A program made the translations under genes and the position numbers. The notes under the pieces are model-generated. The model searched no databases and was not told the DNA's origin. It saw only the letters and a program-made list of their open reading frames with translations. Below, one piece after another: positions 25,356 to 34,274 of a stretch of 64,000 bases of DNA (its first letter is position 1; each line of letters starts with the position of its first letter). Source of the DNA: Pedobacter suwonensis (lineage in GTDB: Bacteria; Bacteroidota; Bacteroidia; Sphingobacteriales; Sphingobacteriaceae); NCBI RefSeq assembly GCF_900111825.1, contig NZ_FOJM01000012.1, forward strand, positions 153,456 through 217,455, written 5' to 3'.

Positions 25356-27290
25356 ATGGCTAAAAAACAAGTAGCAGAAAAAGAATTAGCGGCTAAAACA
25401 GCTGAACTTCAGGGAGAAGGCGGACGCCTGACTGAAAAAGAAACAATTGAATCAGAAGCTGATTCAGTTTCGATCGAATCGATCAAATCATCATTAGCAA
25501 CACCAAGCGAAGATTTCGACTGGGATGCAGATGAAAAAGTTTTTGGTAATTACAATGAAGCAGACCGTAAAAAGTTTGAAGATATGTATGCCGGAACATT
25601 CAACCAGATCACTAAAGGTGAAATCATCAGCGGTATTGTTGTTTCAATCAACAACAAAGATGTAGTATTAAACGTAGGTTTCAAATCAGACGGTTTGGTT
25701 TCTACTTCAGAATTCCGTGATACACCAGATCTAAAAATCGGCGATTCAGTTGACGTTTTCGTTGAAGCACCAGAAGATGCTAACGGTCAATTGATCCTTT
25801 CCCGCAAAAGAGCAAAAACCCAAAGATCATGGGAAGCTATCAATGAGGCGCTTGAGAACGACAGAATCATCAACGGTTTCGTTAAGAGCCGTACTAAAGG
25901 TGGTTTAATTGTTGATATCATGGGCGTTGAGGCTTTCTTACCAGGATCTCAAATTGATATTAAACCTATCCGCGATTACGATGTATACGTGGGTAAAACA
26001 ATGGAATTTAAAGTTGTTAAAATTAACCATGAGTTTAAAAACGTAGTTGTTTCTCATAAAGTGTTAATTGAAGACGATTTAGAAAGTCAAAAAGTAGAGA
26101 TCGTTTCTAAATTAGAAAAAGGTCAGGTATTGGAAGGTACTGTTAAAAACATCACTGATTTCGGTGTGTTCATCGATTTAGGTGGTGTTGACGGTTTACT
26201 TCACATTACCGATATTTCTTGGGGCCGCATAGAGCATCCGAAAGAAGTATTATCATTAGATGAAAAAATCAACGTAGTTGTTTTAGATTTCGATGATGAG
26301 AAAAAACGTATCGCTTTAGGCTTAAAACAATTAACTCCACACCCATGGGAGAATTTAAGCACTGACATTCAGGTTGGTTCTAAAGTAAAAGGAAAAATCG
26401 TAACTGTTGCAGATTACGGTGCTTTCTTAGAAATCATCCCTGGTGTTGAAGGTTTAATCCACGTTTCTGAAATGAGCTGGTCACAAAACTTAAGAAATCC
26501 ACAAGAATTCTTAAAAGTTGGCGATGAGATCGAAGCTGAAGTTTTAACTTTAGACAGAGACGAACGCAAAATGAGCTTAGGTATTAAACAATTATCTAAC
26601 GATCCATGGCAAGAAGTTGCTGCTAAATTCCCAGTTGGAAGCAAGCACCAGGCAACTGTTAAAAACATGACTAACTTCGGTGTATTTGTTGAAATCGAAG
26701 AAGGTATTGATGGTTTAATCCACATCTCTGACTTATCATGGTCTAAAAAAGTAAACCACCCTAACGAATTCACTAAAGTTGGTGATGTATTAGACGTTGT
26801 TGTTTTAGAATTAGACGTTGATAACCGTAAATTAAGCTTAGGTCACAAACAATTAGAAGAAAACCCTTGGGATACTTTCGAAACGATCTTCACTTTAGAT
26901 TCGGTTCACCAGGGTACTGTTGTTAAAGTAACTGATAAAGGTGCTGTTATTGCTTTACCTTATGGTGTAGAAGGTTTCGTACCAACTAAACACATGGTTA
27001 AAGAAGACGGTACTTCAGTTAAAGCTGAAGAAACCAATGACTTCAAAATCATTGAATTCAACAAAGAAGCAAAACGTATCGTAGTGTCTCACGCCCGTAT
27101 TTGGGAAGAGGTTAAAGCTGAAGCTGTAGCAGAAGAAAGAAATGCTAAGAAAAAAGAAGCTAAAGCTGCTGTAACTGCGGTTAAAAAAGTTAAAGATTCT
27201 GTAGAGAAATCTACTTTAGGAGACTTAGACGTATTGGCTCAATTGAAATCGCAATTAGAAGGCGAAGAAAGTAAAGCTAAAAAAGGCTAG
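25356..27290 (+). CDS. rpsA: 30S ribosomal protein S1
   Basis: RNA-binding ribosomal protein of 644 aa that helps mRNA load on the 30S subunit. Six S1 (OB-fold) repeats are visible, each with the pattern G..V.G.V..I..FG.F..I.....GL.H.S; the clearest are GTVKNITDFGVFIDLGG, GKIVTVADYGAFLEI and ATVKNMTNFGVFVEIEE. An acidic N-terminal extension and a Lys/Glu-rich C-terminal tail flank them, as in other Bacteroidota S1 proteins. Codon use is strongly biased, as expected of a highly expressed gene. It has its own promoter, a strong Shine-Dalgarno and a terminator. Confidence 0.95.
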   Translation: MAKKQVAEKELAAKTAELQGEGGRLTEKETIESEADSVSIESIKSSLATPSEDFDWDADEKVFGNYNEADRKKFEDMYAGTFNQITKGEIISGIVVSINNKDVVLNVGFKSDGLVSTSEFRDTPDLKIGDSVDVFVEAPEDANGQLILSRKRAKTQRSWEAINEALENDRIINGFVKSRTKGGLIVDIMGVEAFLPGSQIDIKPIRDYDVYVGKTMEFKVVKINHEFKNVVVSHKVLIEDDLESQKVEIVSKLEKGQVLEGTVKNITDFGVFIDLGGVDGLLHITDISWGRIEHPKEVLSLDEKINVVVLDFDDEKKRIALGLKQLTPHPWENLSTDIQVGSKVKGKIVTVADYGAFLEIIPGVEGLIHVSEMSWSQNLRNPQEFLKVGDEIEAEVLTLDRDERKMSLGIKQLSNDPWQEVAAKFPVGSKHQATVKNMTNFGVFVEIEEGIDGLIHISDLSWSKKVNHPNEFTKVGDVLDVVVLELDVDNRKLSLGHKQLEENPWDTFETIFTLDSVHQGTVVKVTDKGAVIALPYGVEGFVPTKHMVKEDGTSVKAEETNDFKIIEFNKEAKRIVVSHARIWEEVKAEAVAEERNAKKKEAKAAVTAVKKVKDSVEKSTLGDLDVLAQLKSQLEGEESKAKKG

Positions 27291-27310
27291 TTCTTTTTAA
27301 CTGAAATATT

Positions 27311-27346
27311 AATCCCGATAGCGAAAGTTATCGGGATTTTTTTTTG
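27311..27346 (+). terminator. rpsA terminator
   Basis: AATCCCGATA and TATCGGGATT form a near-perfect stem around GCGAAAGT, followed by eight or more T. Confidence 0.85.
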
Positions 27347-27350
27347 CCCC

Positions 27351-27381
27351 ATCCTGTAAGGTTTCAAAAACCTTACAGGAT
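27351..27381. repeat. 14 bp perfect hairpin (CCTGTAAGGTTT)
   Basis: ATCCTGTAAGGTTT and AAACCTTACAGGAT are exact reverse complements with a 3-base loop, directly after the rpsA terminator and followed by TTATTTTTTA. It may act as a second terminator. A similar hairpin is common between genes in Bacteroidota (recollection, not checked here). Confidence 0.7.
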
Positions 27382-27473
27382 TATTTTTTACCCTACAACC
27401 TATAGCAGCCAAGGAAACACGGAGCTAGGGGATTTTCTTAATAAATCGTTAGTAGTTAGGAAGTTACCTCGAA

Positions 27474-27559
27474 ACGTCATCTCGACTGAAGCCCAGCGAA
27501 ACGGAGAGATCTATTGAGACAGATTTCTCGACTGCGTTGCACTTCGCTCGAAATGACGT
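27474..27559. repeat. Dispersed palindromic element (CGTCATCTCGACTG ... CTCGAAATGACG)
   Basis: Outer ends CGTCATCTCGA and TCGAAATGACG are nearly complementary, and inner segments GAGAGATCT and AGATTTCTC also pair. It is the best-preserved copy of the family also seen at 24806-24912, 7105-7230 and 58928-59017. Confidence 0.75.
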
Positions 27560-27626
27560 CATTACTTTTATGTAACAAAATAATCCATTCTCCTCTACTT
27601 ATTCTGTACATCCCTCCTATTATCAC

Positions 27627-27634
27627 TACTTTTG
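27627..27634 (+). promoter_or_regulatory. -7 promoter element for the GH20 gene
   Basis: TACTTTTG fits TAnnTTTG and ends 25 bases before the ATG at 27660. Confidence 0.55.
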
Positions 27635-27659
27635 AAAAGCTTAACCTAGTTTTTTCAGC

Positions 27660-29327
27660 ATGAAAAAAATTATCTTTTTGTTTCTGATCCTTATTTCGTT
27701 TAAACTTGCTGCGCAGGAGATTAATATTATCCCACAGCCTGTACAATTGAAACCCAATCCGAATGAGCTGCCATTTAAAATAGATAGCACTACAGTATTA
27801 TATTCAAACGATTCTTCTGCCACTGCATCGATAGAATTCCTACAGAACTATCTTAGTTTAAACTATAAATTCAAACTCAAAACAACTAGAATTCCGGACA
27901 TAAACCGAACCAACGCTATAAATTTGATACTAAGTGATAAAATTTCTAATCCAAAAGAATACATCTTAACGGTTACGAATAAATCAATTATTATAGGCGG
28001 TAGATCTGACACAGCCATCTTCCAAGGTATCCAAACCTTGATTCAGCTATTGCCAACTTCAAAACACTTTCCGCTTCAAATTCCTGCGGTTTCTATAACC
28101 GACTACCCCCGCTTCGACTACCGTGGCATGCACCTTGATGTAAGCCGTCATTTTTTTGATGTTGCCTTTGTAAAACAGTACATTGATTATTTAGCAATGC
28201 ATAAAATGAATTATTTCCACTGGCATTTAACCGATGATCATGGCTGGCGGATTGAAATTAAAAAATATCCTAAACTAACCGAAATTGGTGCCTGGCGCAA
28301 TGGGAGTATTATTGGCTTATGGCCAGGAAAAGGCAACGAAAATATTAAATATCAGGTACTGACCAACGAAATTAAAATCACACCAAAAGATGCTGTAATT
28401 AAAACTGACGGCATACGCCATGGTGGTTTTTATACCCAGGAACAGATTAAAGAAGTAGTAGATTATGCGGCTAAACGTTACATCACTATTATCCCGGAAA
28501 TTGAAATGCCTGCGCACAGCATGGCTTTACTGGCAGCCTATCCGGAATTAGGCACCGAACCCAACAAAAAGTACACCGTAGCCGAAACCTGGGGCATGAT
28601 GAACAAATACAACAATGTACTGCAGGCTTCTGACACTACCTTTAAGTTTTTAGAAAATGTTCTAACAGAGGTGATGGATTTATTCCCCTCTCCTTATATC
28701 CACATTGGCGGTGATGAAGCTGCTAAAGTATGGTGGAAACAATCAGCTGTTTCTCAACAGATCATGAAAGCCAACGGCTTAAAAACCGAGAGTGAACTGC
28801 AAAGTTATTTTATCCGCAAGATGGAGAAATTTGTAAACAGCAAAGGTAAAACCATTATTGGCTGGAACGAGATTTTACAGGGAGGCCTGGCACCAAATGC
28901 GGTGGTGATGAGCTGGCAGGGAGAGAAAGGAGGCATTGAGTCGGCCAGGCAAAACCATAAAGCCATCATGACGCCAGAAAATACCATGTATTTTAACCAC
29001 AGACAGTTCGTAAAAGAAGATAGCCTGGCTGCAAATAAGTTTTCGCCCCTGATTGATGTTTACAATTATGAACCCATACCTACTGAATTAAATGCCGAAC
29101 AGGCAAAATACATTTGGGGTGCGCAGGGCTGTTTATGGACCGAATACATCACCACTCCTGCTAAAGTACAATATCAGCTTTTCCCAAGGTTAGATGCCCT
29201 GAGCGAAATTTTGTGGAGTCCAAAAGACAAACTCAATTATCCGGATTTTCAGAAAAGATTAAAAACGCAGTTTAAACGATACGATTTAATGGGAATTACC
29301 TATTCTAAAAGGTATCTGGAAAATTAG
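27660..29327 (+). CDS. GH20 family beta-N-acetylhexosaminidase, secreted
   Basis: Glycoside hydrolase of 555 aa that removes terminal GlcNAc/GalNAc from glycans or chitin fragments by substrate-assisted catalysis. A signal peptide (MKKIIFLFLILISFKLAAQ) is followed by a GH20b-like N-domain (residues ~20-145) and the catalytic barrel, which begins YPRFDYRGMHLDVSRHFF. The catalytic Asp-Glu pair is in HIGGDEAAKVWW. Other family marks are FHWHLTDDHGWRIEIKKYP and WGAQGCLWTEY. It ends in a 4-base overlap with the stop of the convergent AraC regulator. Confidence 0.93.
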   Translation: MKKIIFLFLILISFKLAAQEINIIPQPVQLKPNPNELPFKIDSTTVLYSNDSSATASIEFLQNYLSLNYKFKLKTTRIPDINRTNAINLILSDKISNPKEYILTVTNKSIIIGGRSDTAIFQGIQTLIQLLPTSKHFPLQIPAVSITDYPRFDYRGMHLDVSRHFFDVAFVKQYIDYLAMHKMNYFHWHLTDDHGWRIEIKKYPKLTEIGAWRNGSIIGLWPGKGNENIKYQVLTNEIKITPKDAVIKTDGIRHGGFYTQEQIKEVVDYAAKRYITIIPEIEMPAHSMALLAAYPELGTEPNKKYTVAETWGMMNKYNNVLQASDTTFKFLENVLTEVMDLFPSPYIHIGGDEAAKVWWKQSAVSQQIMKANGLKTESELQSYFIRKMEKFVNSKGKTIIGWNEILQGGLAPNAVVMSWQGEKGGIESARQNHKAIMTPENTMYFNHRQFVKEDSLAANKFSPLIDVYNYEPIPTELNAEQAKYIWGAQGCLWTEYITTPAKVQYQLFPRLDALSEILWSPKDKLNYPDFQKRLKTQFKRYDLMGITYSKRYLEN

Positions 29328-30250
29328 TGGATGATCTGTTTTGCTAACTGTACCTGATAAGTGCCAGGTGTGATGCCGACGATCTTTTTAAATGTCCTGA
29401 TAAAATAATTGGCATCGTTAAAACCCAATTCATAACTTATCGAAGCCACTTTTGCACCAGGCCGGGTAAGTAAGATCTTGGCTTTATTAATTTTCTCTGC
29501 CAGGATAAAATCATTGGGACTAATGCCCAGCTCGCGTTTAAACAAGCGGTAAAACGTGGCCTTGCTCATACAGGCCTTATCGCTCAAGCTATTGATGCTG
29601 ATCTTCTCGTTCAGGTTAGTTTTAATATAGTTCAGTACAAAGGCCAATGGATTTTGATTGATGTTATAACCTTCATCGCTGACGGTTTTAAGATTTTGAG
29701 TCTGCATAATGCGCACCAGCAATTCTTTTAAGGTTAAGTCGGCCAGCACATCTTTTTCCTTGCTACGTTCGGCGCAAATCCGGATGACTTTATTAATGAG
29801 GTAGGCAATTTCTTCATTGTTGTAAAAATGGTATTCATCATAGTTCAGCAACCATTTTTCGTTACTTCCCTCCTTTGGGAAAAACTCGTTTAAATAAGCA
29901 ATCGTTTTTTGGATCTGTTCCTGGTCAATAGCAAGGGCAATACATTGCGTAGGATTTTGATTAGTGGCTTCCGGAAAATCAATCTCCATGGTAACCGATG
30001 GAGGAACAATAACGGTCTGACCCGGAAAATAGTCAAACCCCTCTTTATCAAACAAATGCATCACCTTTTTGCCCCTCAGCATGCTCGTAATAACAAAATC
30101 GTTAAAAGTGAGGGGAACCTTATAAGATTGGGTATAAGTTTCGAAAACATTTAATTCACAGCGCTCCAAGGTATAAGAAGTTCTGTTCTCTACCAAAGTT
30201 TGCAAGGTTTCCGATGCACTGAGATTTACCTGATCTAATGTATGTTGCAT
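29324..30250 (-). CDS. AraC-family transcriptional regulator
   Basis: Regulator of 308 aa. The N-terminal half is a cupin-like sensor (YFPGQTVIVPPSVTMEIDFPE). The C-terminal helix-turn-helix pair shows INSLSDKACMSKATFYRLFK and VASISYELGFNDANYFIRTFKK followed by GITPGTYQ. It is divergent from the aldehyde dehydrogenase gene across 330 bases and probably controls it, a common arrangement for this type of regulator. A -7 element TATATTTG lies at 30293-30286. Confidence 0.9.
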   Translation of the reverse strand: MQHTLDQVNLSASETLQTLVENRTSYTLERCELNVFETYTQSYKVPLTFNDFVITSMLRGKKVMHLFDKEGFDYFPGQTVIVPPSVTMEIDFPEATNQNPTQCIALAIDQEQIQKTIAYLNEFFPKEGSNEKWLLNYDEYHFYNNEEIAYLINKVIRICAERSKEKDVLADLTLKELLVRIMQTQNLKTVSDEGYNINQNPLAFVLNYIKTNLNEKISINSLSDKACMSKATFYRLFKRELGISPNDFILAEKINKAKILLTRPGAKVASISYELGFNDANYFIRTFKKIVGITPGTYQVQLAKQIIH

Positions 30251-30580
30251 AAACCGAAATAATTTGGTTAGACTATTACTATAATCAAATATAGTGATTT
30301 CCAGCTTTTCAAACGGTCATCCGAAAGCCTTGTTATCCGGCAATATAACATCATTTCCACTGGCTGACCTTTAAAGCAGGTCGGGTTATAAAATGGTTAC
30401 AAAACCTGAAACAATAATGCTATCAATTGATTCGATTATCCTATCTGTACCACCCAATTTGCCATTAGGTTTGTATCAGCCAAATCTTATTACCGTAAAA
30501 TCATGATGAGCCATACCATTAAAAACCCTATATCAAACCCGCTCAGAATGGTTTTTAAAATTTAATTATCAATAATAATT
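30251..30580. other. Regulatory gap between the araC-type gene and aldehyde dehydrogenase
   Basis: A 330-base divergent region. The minus-strand -7 TATATTTG at 30293-30286 serves the regulator, with TTTG about 16 bases further upstream. No clear promoter or duplicated AraC half-sites were identified for the dehydrogenase side. Confidence 0.45.
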
Positions 30581-32086
30581 ATGGAAAATTTAATTGAGAA
30601 ACCTTCATTCAAATCCCACTATGATAACTATATAGGGGGAAAATTTGTAGCACCGGTTAAAGGTGCGTATTTTGATAATATATCGCCGATCGACGGTCAG
30701 GTTTTTACCAAGGCGGCCCATTCTACGAAAGAAGATTTAGAATTAGCCGTTGATGCTGCGCATGAGGCTTTTAAAACCTGGAGCAAAACCTCTTCTACCG
30801 AAAGAAGCATTATCTTAAATAAGATTGCACAAAGGATGGAGGATAACCTCGAATACCTGGCCACTGTCGAAACCATCGACAATGGAAAAGCGGTTAGGGA
30901 AACTTTAGCTGCTGATTTACCGCTTGGCATAGACCATTTCAGGTATTTTGCCGGTGTGATCCGTGCAGAAGAGGGTTCATTGTCAGAACTTGATCAAAAT
31001 ACAGTTTCCTTAATCGTACACGAGCCTATTGGCGTAGTGGCACAAATTATTCCCTGGAACTTCCCTTTGTTGATGGGTATCTGGAAACTGGCCCCTGCGC
31101 TGGCCGCAGGTAACTGTGTGGTATTAAAACCTGCAGAAAGCACACCTGTTTCGATTATGGTTTTAATGGAATTAATCGGTGATTTACTGCCTCCGGGTGT
31201 GGTTAACGTGGTAAACGGCTTCGGATCAGAACTTGGTCGGGCATTGGTTACTAATCCTAAAATTTCAAAAGCAGCATTTACAGGTTCTACCCCTACCGGA
31301 AGATTGGTGATGCAATATGCTACTGAAAATATCATCCCTGTTACCCTGGAACTTGGTGGAAAATCGCCAAATATCTTTTTTAGCTCGGTAATGGCAGAAG
31401 ATGATGCTTTTCTAGATAAGGCAGTGGAAGGTGCGGTGATGTTTGCCTTAAATCAGGGCGAGATTTGCACCTGTCCCTCGCGTTTATTAATTCAGGAAGA
31501 TATTTACGAAAAATTTATCGCAAAAGTAATCGAAAGAACCGAAGCAATAAAAATTGGTAATCCGCTGGATAGAACGGTGATGATGGGGGCGCAGGCTTCG
31601 AAAATCCAATATGAAAAAATTGCACAGTACATCAAATTAGGTAAAGAAGAAGGTGCAGAAGTATTAACTGGTGGAGGGGTAAATGAACTACCTGGCGAAC
31701 TGGGTGGCGGTTACTATATAAAACCAACGATTTTTAAGGGTCATAATAAAATGCGGATTTTCCAGGAAGAGATCTTTGGTCCGGTGTTGGCGGTAACGAC
31801 CTTTAAAACCGTTGAAGAAGCCATTGAGATTGCAAACGATACTTTATATGGTTTAGGCGCAGGGGTATGGACACGCGATGCTCATGAACTTTACCAGGTA
31901 CCAAGAGCTATTCAGGCAGGTCGTGTTTGGGTAAATCAATATCATTCTTATCCAGCAGGTGCTCCTTTTGGTGGCTACAAACAATCAGGTGTAGGCAGGG
32001 AAAACCATAAAATGATGCTGGGCCACTATCGTCAGACTAAAAATATGTTGATTTCTTACGATAAAAACAAATTAGGTTTCTTTTAG
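30581..32086 (+). CDS. NAD(P)-dependent aldehyde dehydrogenase (AldB/ExaC type)
   Basis: Enzyme of 501 aa that oxidises an aldehyde, probably acetaldehyde or a similar short one, to the acid. The catalytic Glu lies in VTLELGGKSPN and the catalytic Cys in GEICTCPSR; this Cys context is typical of the AldB/ExaC/AcoD branch. The cofactor region IPWNFPLLMGIWKLAPALAAG and the C-terminal FGGYKQSGVGRENHK are intact. A DUF779 gene follows at 152 bases, a partner often seen beside this branch, and an AraC regulator is divergent. The substrate is inferred from the family. Confidence 0.92.
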   Translation: MENLIEKPSFKSHYDNYIGGKFVAPVKGAYFDNISPIDGQVFTKAAHSTKEDLELAVDAAHEAFKTWSKTSSTERSIILNKIAQRMEDNLEYLATVETIDNGKAVRETLAADLPLGIDHFRYFAGVIRAEEGSLSELDQNTVSLIVHEPIGVVAQIIPWNFPLLMGIWKLAPALAAGNCVVLKPAESTPVSIMVLMELIGDLLPPGVVNVVNGFGSELGRALVTNPKISKAAFTGSTPTGRLVMQYATENIIPVTLELGGKSPNIFFSSVMAEDDAFLDKAVEGAVMFALNQGEICTCPSRLLIQEDIYEKFIAKVIERTEAIKIGNPLDRTVMMGAQASKIQYEKIAQYIKLGKEEGAEVLTGGGVNELPGELGGGYYIKPTIFKGHNKMRIFQEEIFGPVLAVTTFKTVEEAIEIANDTLYGLGAGVWTRDAHELYQVPRAIQAGRVWVNQYHSYPAGAPFGGYKQSGVGRENHKMMLGHYRQTKNMLISYDKNKLGFF

Positions 32087-32238
32087 TTAGATCATAGTGG
32101 ATGGTTTGCTGGTTCATAGCTTAGTGTTTCATCAAAACTAAATACTGAGATAAATGAAACAAATATAAAGTCTATCAACCACCTGACCATCAACCATAAA
32201 AATCTCTGCTTCTAAAAATCAATTATAAAATTAACTTC

Positions 32239-32613
32239 ATGATCGAGCGAATAGACAGTACACAAAAAGCAAAGGAGCTGATTGCAGTACTTAAAGAAAA
32301 GCATGGAGAACTCATGTTTTACCAGGCTGGTGGCTGTTGTGAAGGTACACAGCCTCAATGCTTCGAAAAGGGAGGATACTACCTGCGGATGCGCGATGTT
32401 TGTTTGGGTGAAGTAGAAGGCTGCGAATTTTGGGTAGACAGGGATCTTTTTGAATACTGGAAATTTTCGCACTTTACGTTAGATGTGCTGGATGGTTTCG
32501 GCGTAGGTGGTTTTTCTTTAGAAACTCCAATGCAGAAAACCTTCAAAATACATTACCGGTTATTCTCTGAAAAAGAGTTAGAAAATTTAACTCCGGTTAA
32601 AACAGCCGAGTAA
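32239..32613 (+). CDS. DUF779 domain-containing protein
   Basis: Small cytosolic protein of 124 aa of family DUF779. It has a Cys-rich N-terminal motif AGGCCEGTQPQC, then GEVEGCEFWVDRDLFEYW and LDVLDGFGVGGFSLETP, all typical of the family. The Cys cluster suggests metal or thiol chemistry, unproven. It lies directly after the aldehyde dehydrogenase gene, as DUF779 genes often do, so a role linked to that enzyme is likely but not shown. A terminator follows. Confidence 0.88.
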   Translation: MIERIDSTQKAKELIAVLKEKHGELMFYQAGGCCEGTQPQCFEKGGYYLRMRDVCLGEVEGCEFWVDRDLFEYWKFSHFTLDVLDGFGVGGFSLETPMQKTFKIHYRLFSEKELENLTPVKTAE

Positions 32614-32637
32614 TTTTTGTGTATTTGGTAAACACAG

Positions 32638-32669
32638 GTCAGCCTGGAGTAATCCGGCTGACTTTTTTT
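32638..32669 (+). terminator. Terminator of the aldehyde dehydrogenase-DUF779 transcript
   Basis: GTCAGCC (32638-32644) pairs with GGCTGAC (32656-32662), followed by seven T. Confidence 0.8.
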
Positions 32670-32753
32670 GTTGACTGTTCAGCCATGCTGATTTAGGCCA
32701 GCATCTTTCCTGTTTCTAAAAATTTATGCAATCTTTGCATTCAAAACAAAATT

Positions 32754-32960
32754 ATGCGTAAACTATTTGCTGTCCTTTGTACCATCATTACCCTATTTGC
32801 CATTAAAGAAGCAATATATGTTTTCCTTTCTCAGGAAGCAGATATGGTTAAACAGCGCCCGATCCTTATTGTCATTTCGTTAAGCATCTGTATCCCACTG
32901 ATTGTGTTATCGCTGTGGCTGTGGACACCGCGTGGAAAGAAAAACAATCAATCAAATTAA
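32754..32960 (+). CDS. Small two-helix membrane protein, unknown function
   Basis: Protein of 68 aa with two hydrophobic segments (about 3-25 and 40-60) joined by a polar loop, and a basic tail (TPRGKKNNQSN). I do not recognise a family. A -7-like AATCTTTG lies about 16 bases before the ATG. The gene ends in a 4-base overlap with the convergent DCC gene. It is probably real, given hydrophobic periodicity, position between a terminator and a gene, and the promoter-like site. Confidence 0.55.
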   Translation: MRKLFAVLCTIITLFAIKEAIYVFLSQEADMVKQRPILIVISLSICIPLIVLSLWLWTPRGKKNNQSN

Positions 32961-33358
32961 GCAATAAACTTACCTTTCAATTCGGGCGTTGGCACCCAAC
33001 AACTCTCCTGCTTTCCCCACCACTTGTAACGGTTTTTAGCTATCCTGTCGTAAACCCAATCACGAATGAATTTGGGAACGATGATAAATGTATAAAGCAA
33101 GGGAATTAATCCATTCATTTTGCGGGCCACCCGCAGTGCCGCTGATGATTTGGTATAGAGCTTTTCATCCTCCAGCAATAGAATGGTATTCAACTTTTCC
33201 GGATCTGCATTAAATTTTGGCAGCATTTCTTTGGCATAATCACCCTGTAACGCCGAAAATTTAAATTGGTTCTTTTGATCATGCGCGATAACAAACTGTA
33301 CAGATGAATTGCACAAGTTACAAACGCCATCAAAAAAGATTACAGGTTGCCGGATCAT
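32957..33358 (-). CDS. DCC1-like thiol-disulfide oxidoreductase family protein (DUF393)
   Basis: Protein of 133 aa. The defining motif DGVCNLCN (DxxCxxC type) is at residues 10-17, after a short first strand, as in a thioredoxin-like fold. Further on, ALQGDYAKEMLP, LYTKSSAALRVARKM and RIAKNRYKWWG match the family. The role is probably thiol-disulfide exchange, but substrates are unknown. It stands alone on the minus strand with a convergent neighbour. Confidence 0.87.
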   Translation of the reverse strand: MIRQPVIFFDGVCNLCNSSVQFVIAHDQKNQFKFSALQGDYAKEMLPKFNADPEKLNTILLLEDEKLYTKSSAALRVARKMNGLIPLLYTFIIVPKFIRDWVYDRIAKNRYKWWGKQESCWVPTPELKGKFIA

Positions 33359-33603
33359 AGACTATAAAAATAATGTTTTAAATGCAAAAACAGCCATAAC
33401 TCCGATCAAAATTTAAGCGAAAAGCAGAAAGTCTAAACCTTAAGTCGAATTACTCCTGTCGGACTAACTTCACCCTTTTTGTGATTTACCATTTCCATCC
33501 ACATAAAATTATTTTTTTCCTTTTACTTTTTGATAACGAACATTTTAGCCGCAGAATCGTTAAAACAATCAATGTTCAACTTTCTTAGCTTAAAACATTT
33601 TTA

Positions 33604-33611
33604 TATATTTG
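33604..33611 (+). promoter_or_regulatory. pyrR -7 promoter element
   Basis: TATATTTG; its last three bases are the TTG that would otherwise look like the pyrR start. The leader to the ATG at 33627 is about 9 bases. Confidence 0.6.
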
Positions 33612-33626
33612 CCCAATCCTTCTTCA

Positions 33627-34181
33627 ATGCAAAAGAAAACACTTCTTGACGGACAAAAAATTCAGATTACAATTAAGAGGCTCTGCCATCAATTAATTGA
33701 AAACCACGACGATTTCGCAAATACCGTTTTAATTGGCATCCAGCCAAGAGGTATCTTTTTGGCTGACCGCATTCATCAGGATCTTCAACAGATCTTAAAA
33801 AACAAGAAAATTTTAAAGGGAAACCTTGACATTACTTTCTTTAGAGATGATTTCCGACGAAAAGACGGATTGGTTACCGCGAGCAGCAACTCGATGGATT
33901 TCATTATTGAAGGCAAAAAAGTAATCCTGATTGATGATGTACTCTGGACAGGCAGAACCATTAGGGCAGCGCTCGACGCCCTGCTTGCTTATGGCCGCCC
34001 TGAAAAAGTGGAGCTCTTGGTTTTAATAGACCGGAGGTTTAGCCGACACTTACCTATAGAACCTGATTACATTGGTCATCAGGTAGACAGCTTAAATTCA
34101 CAACAGGTAAAAGTAACCTGGGCCAGCGAAGGAAGTGAAGATAAAGTGATTTTAATATCAGAACCGCCCCTTCCAAAATGA
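33627..34181 (+). CDS. pyrR: PyrR family phosphoribosyltransferase
   Basis: Protein of 184 aa with the PRPP-binding motif VILIDDVLWTGRTIRAAL, preceded by LIGIQPRGIFLADRI and DITFFRDDFRRKDG. PyrR combines uracil phosphoribosyltransferase activity with RNA-binding control of pyrimidine genes in Firmicutes; its regulatory role in Bacteroidota is less clear. It lies 93 bases before pyrB and the pair is probably one transcript. No terminator/antiterminator pair is visible in either leader. The TTG at 33609 is in the same frame but belongs to the promoter, so the start is the ATG at 33627. Confidence 0.87.
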   Translation: MQKKTLLDGQKIQITIKRLCHQLIENHDDFANTVLIGIQPRGIFLADRIHQDLQQILKNKKILKGNLDITFFRDDFRRKDGLVTASSNSMDFIIEGKKVILIDDVLWTGRTIRAALDALLAYGRPEKVELLVLIDRRFSRHLPIEPDYIGHQVDSLNSQQVKVTWASEGSEDKVILISEPPLPK

Positions 34182-34274
34182 GCCTAAATACCTTACAATA
34201 GGAATATTTGGCATGGAAGCGCTATCTGACAATTAAAACCAAATAATAAAACAGAGAAAAACAATAAATAAAAA

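Noticed and set aside
27477..27746. 89-codon minus-strand frame between rpsA and the GH20 gene
   Set aside because: It overlaps the palindromic repeat and the GH20 signal peptide; composition is explained by these.
34182..34274. PyrR-type transcription attenuator between pyrR and pyrB
   Set aside because: No terminator hairpin with a T-tract, and no competing stem, could be identified in the 93 bases.
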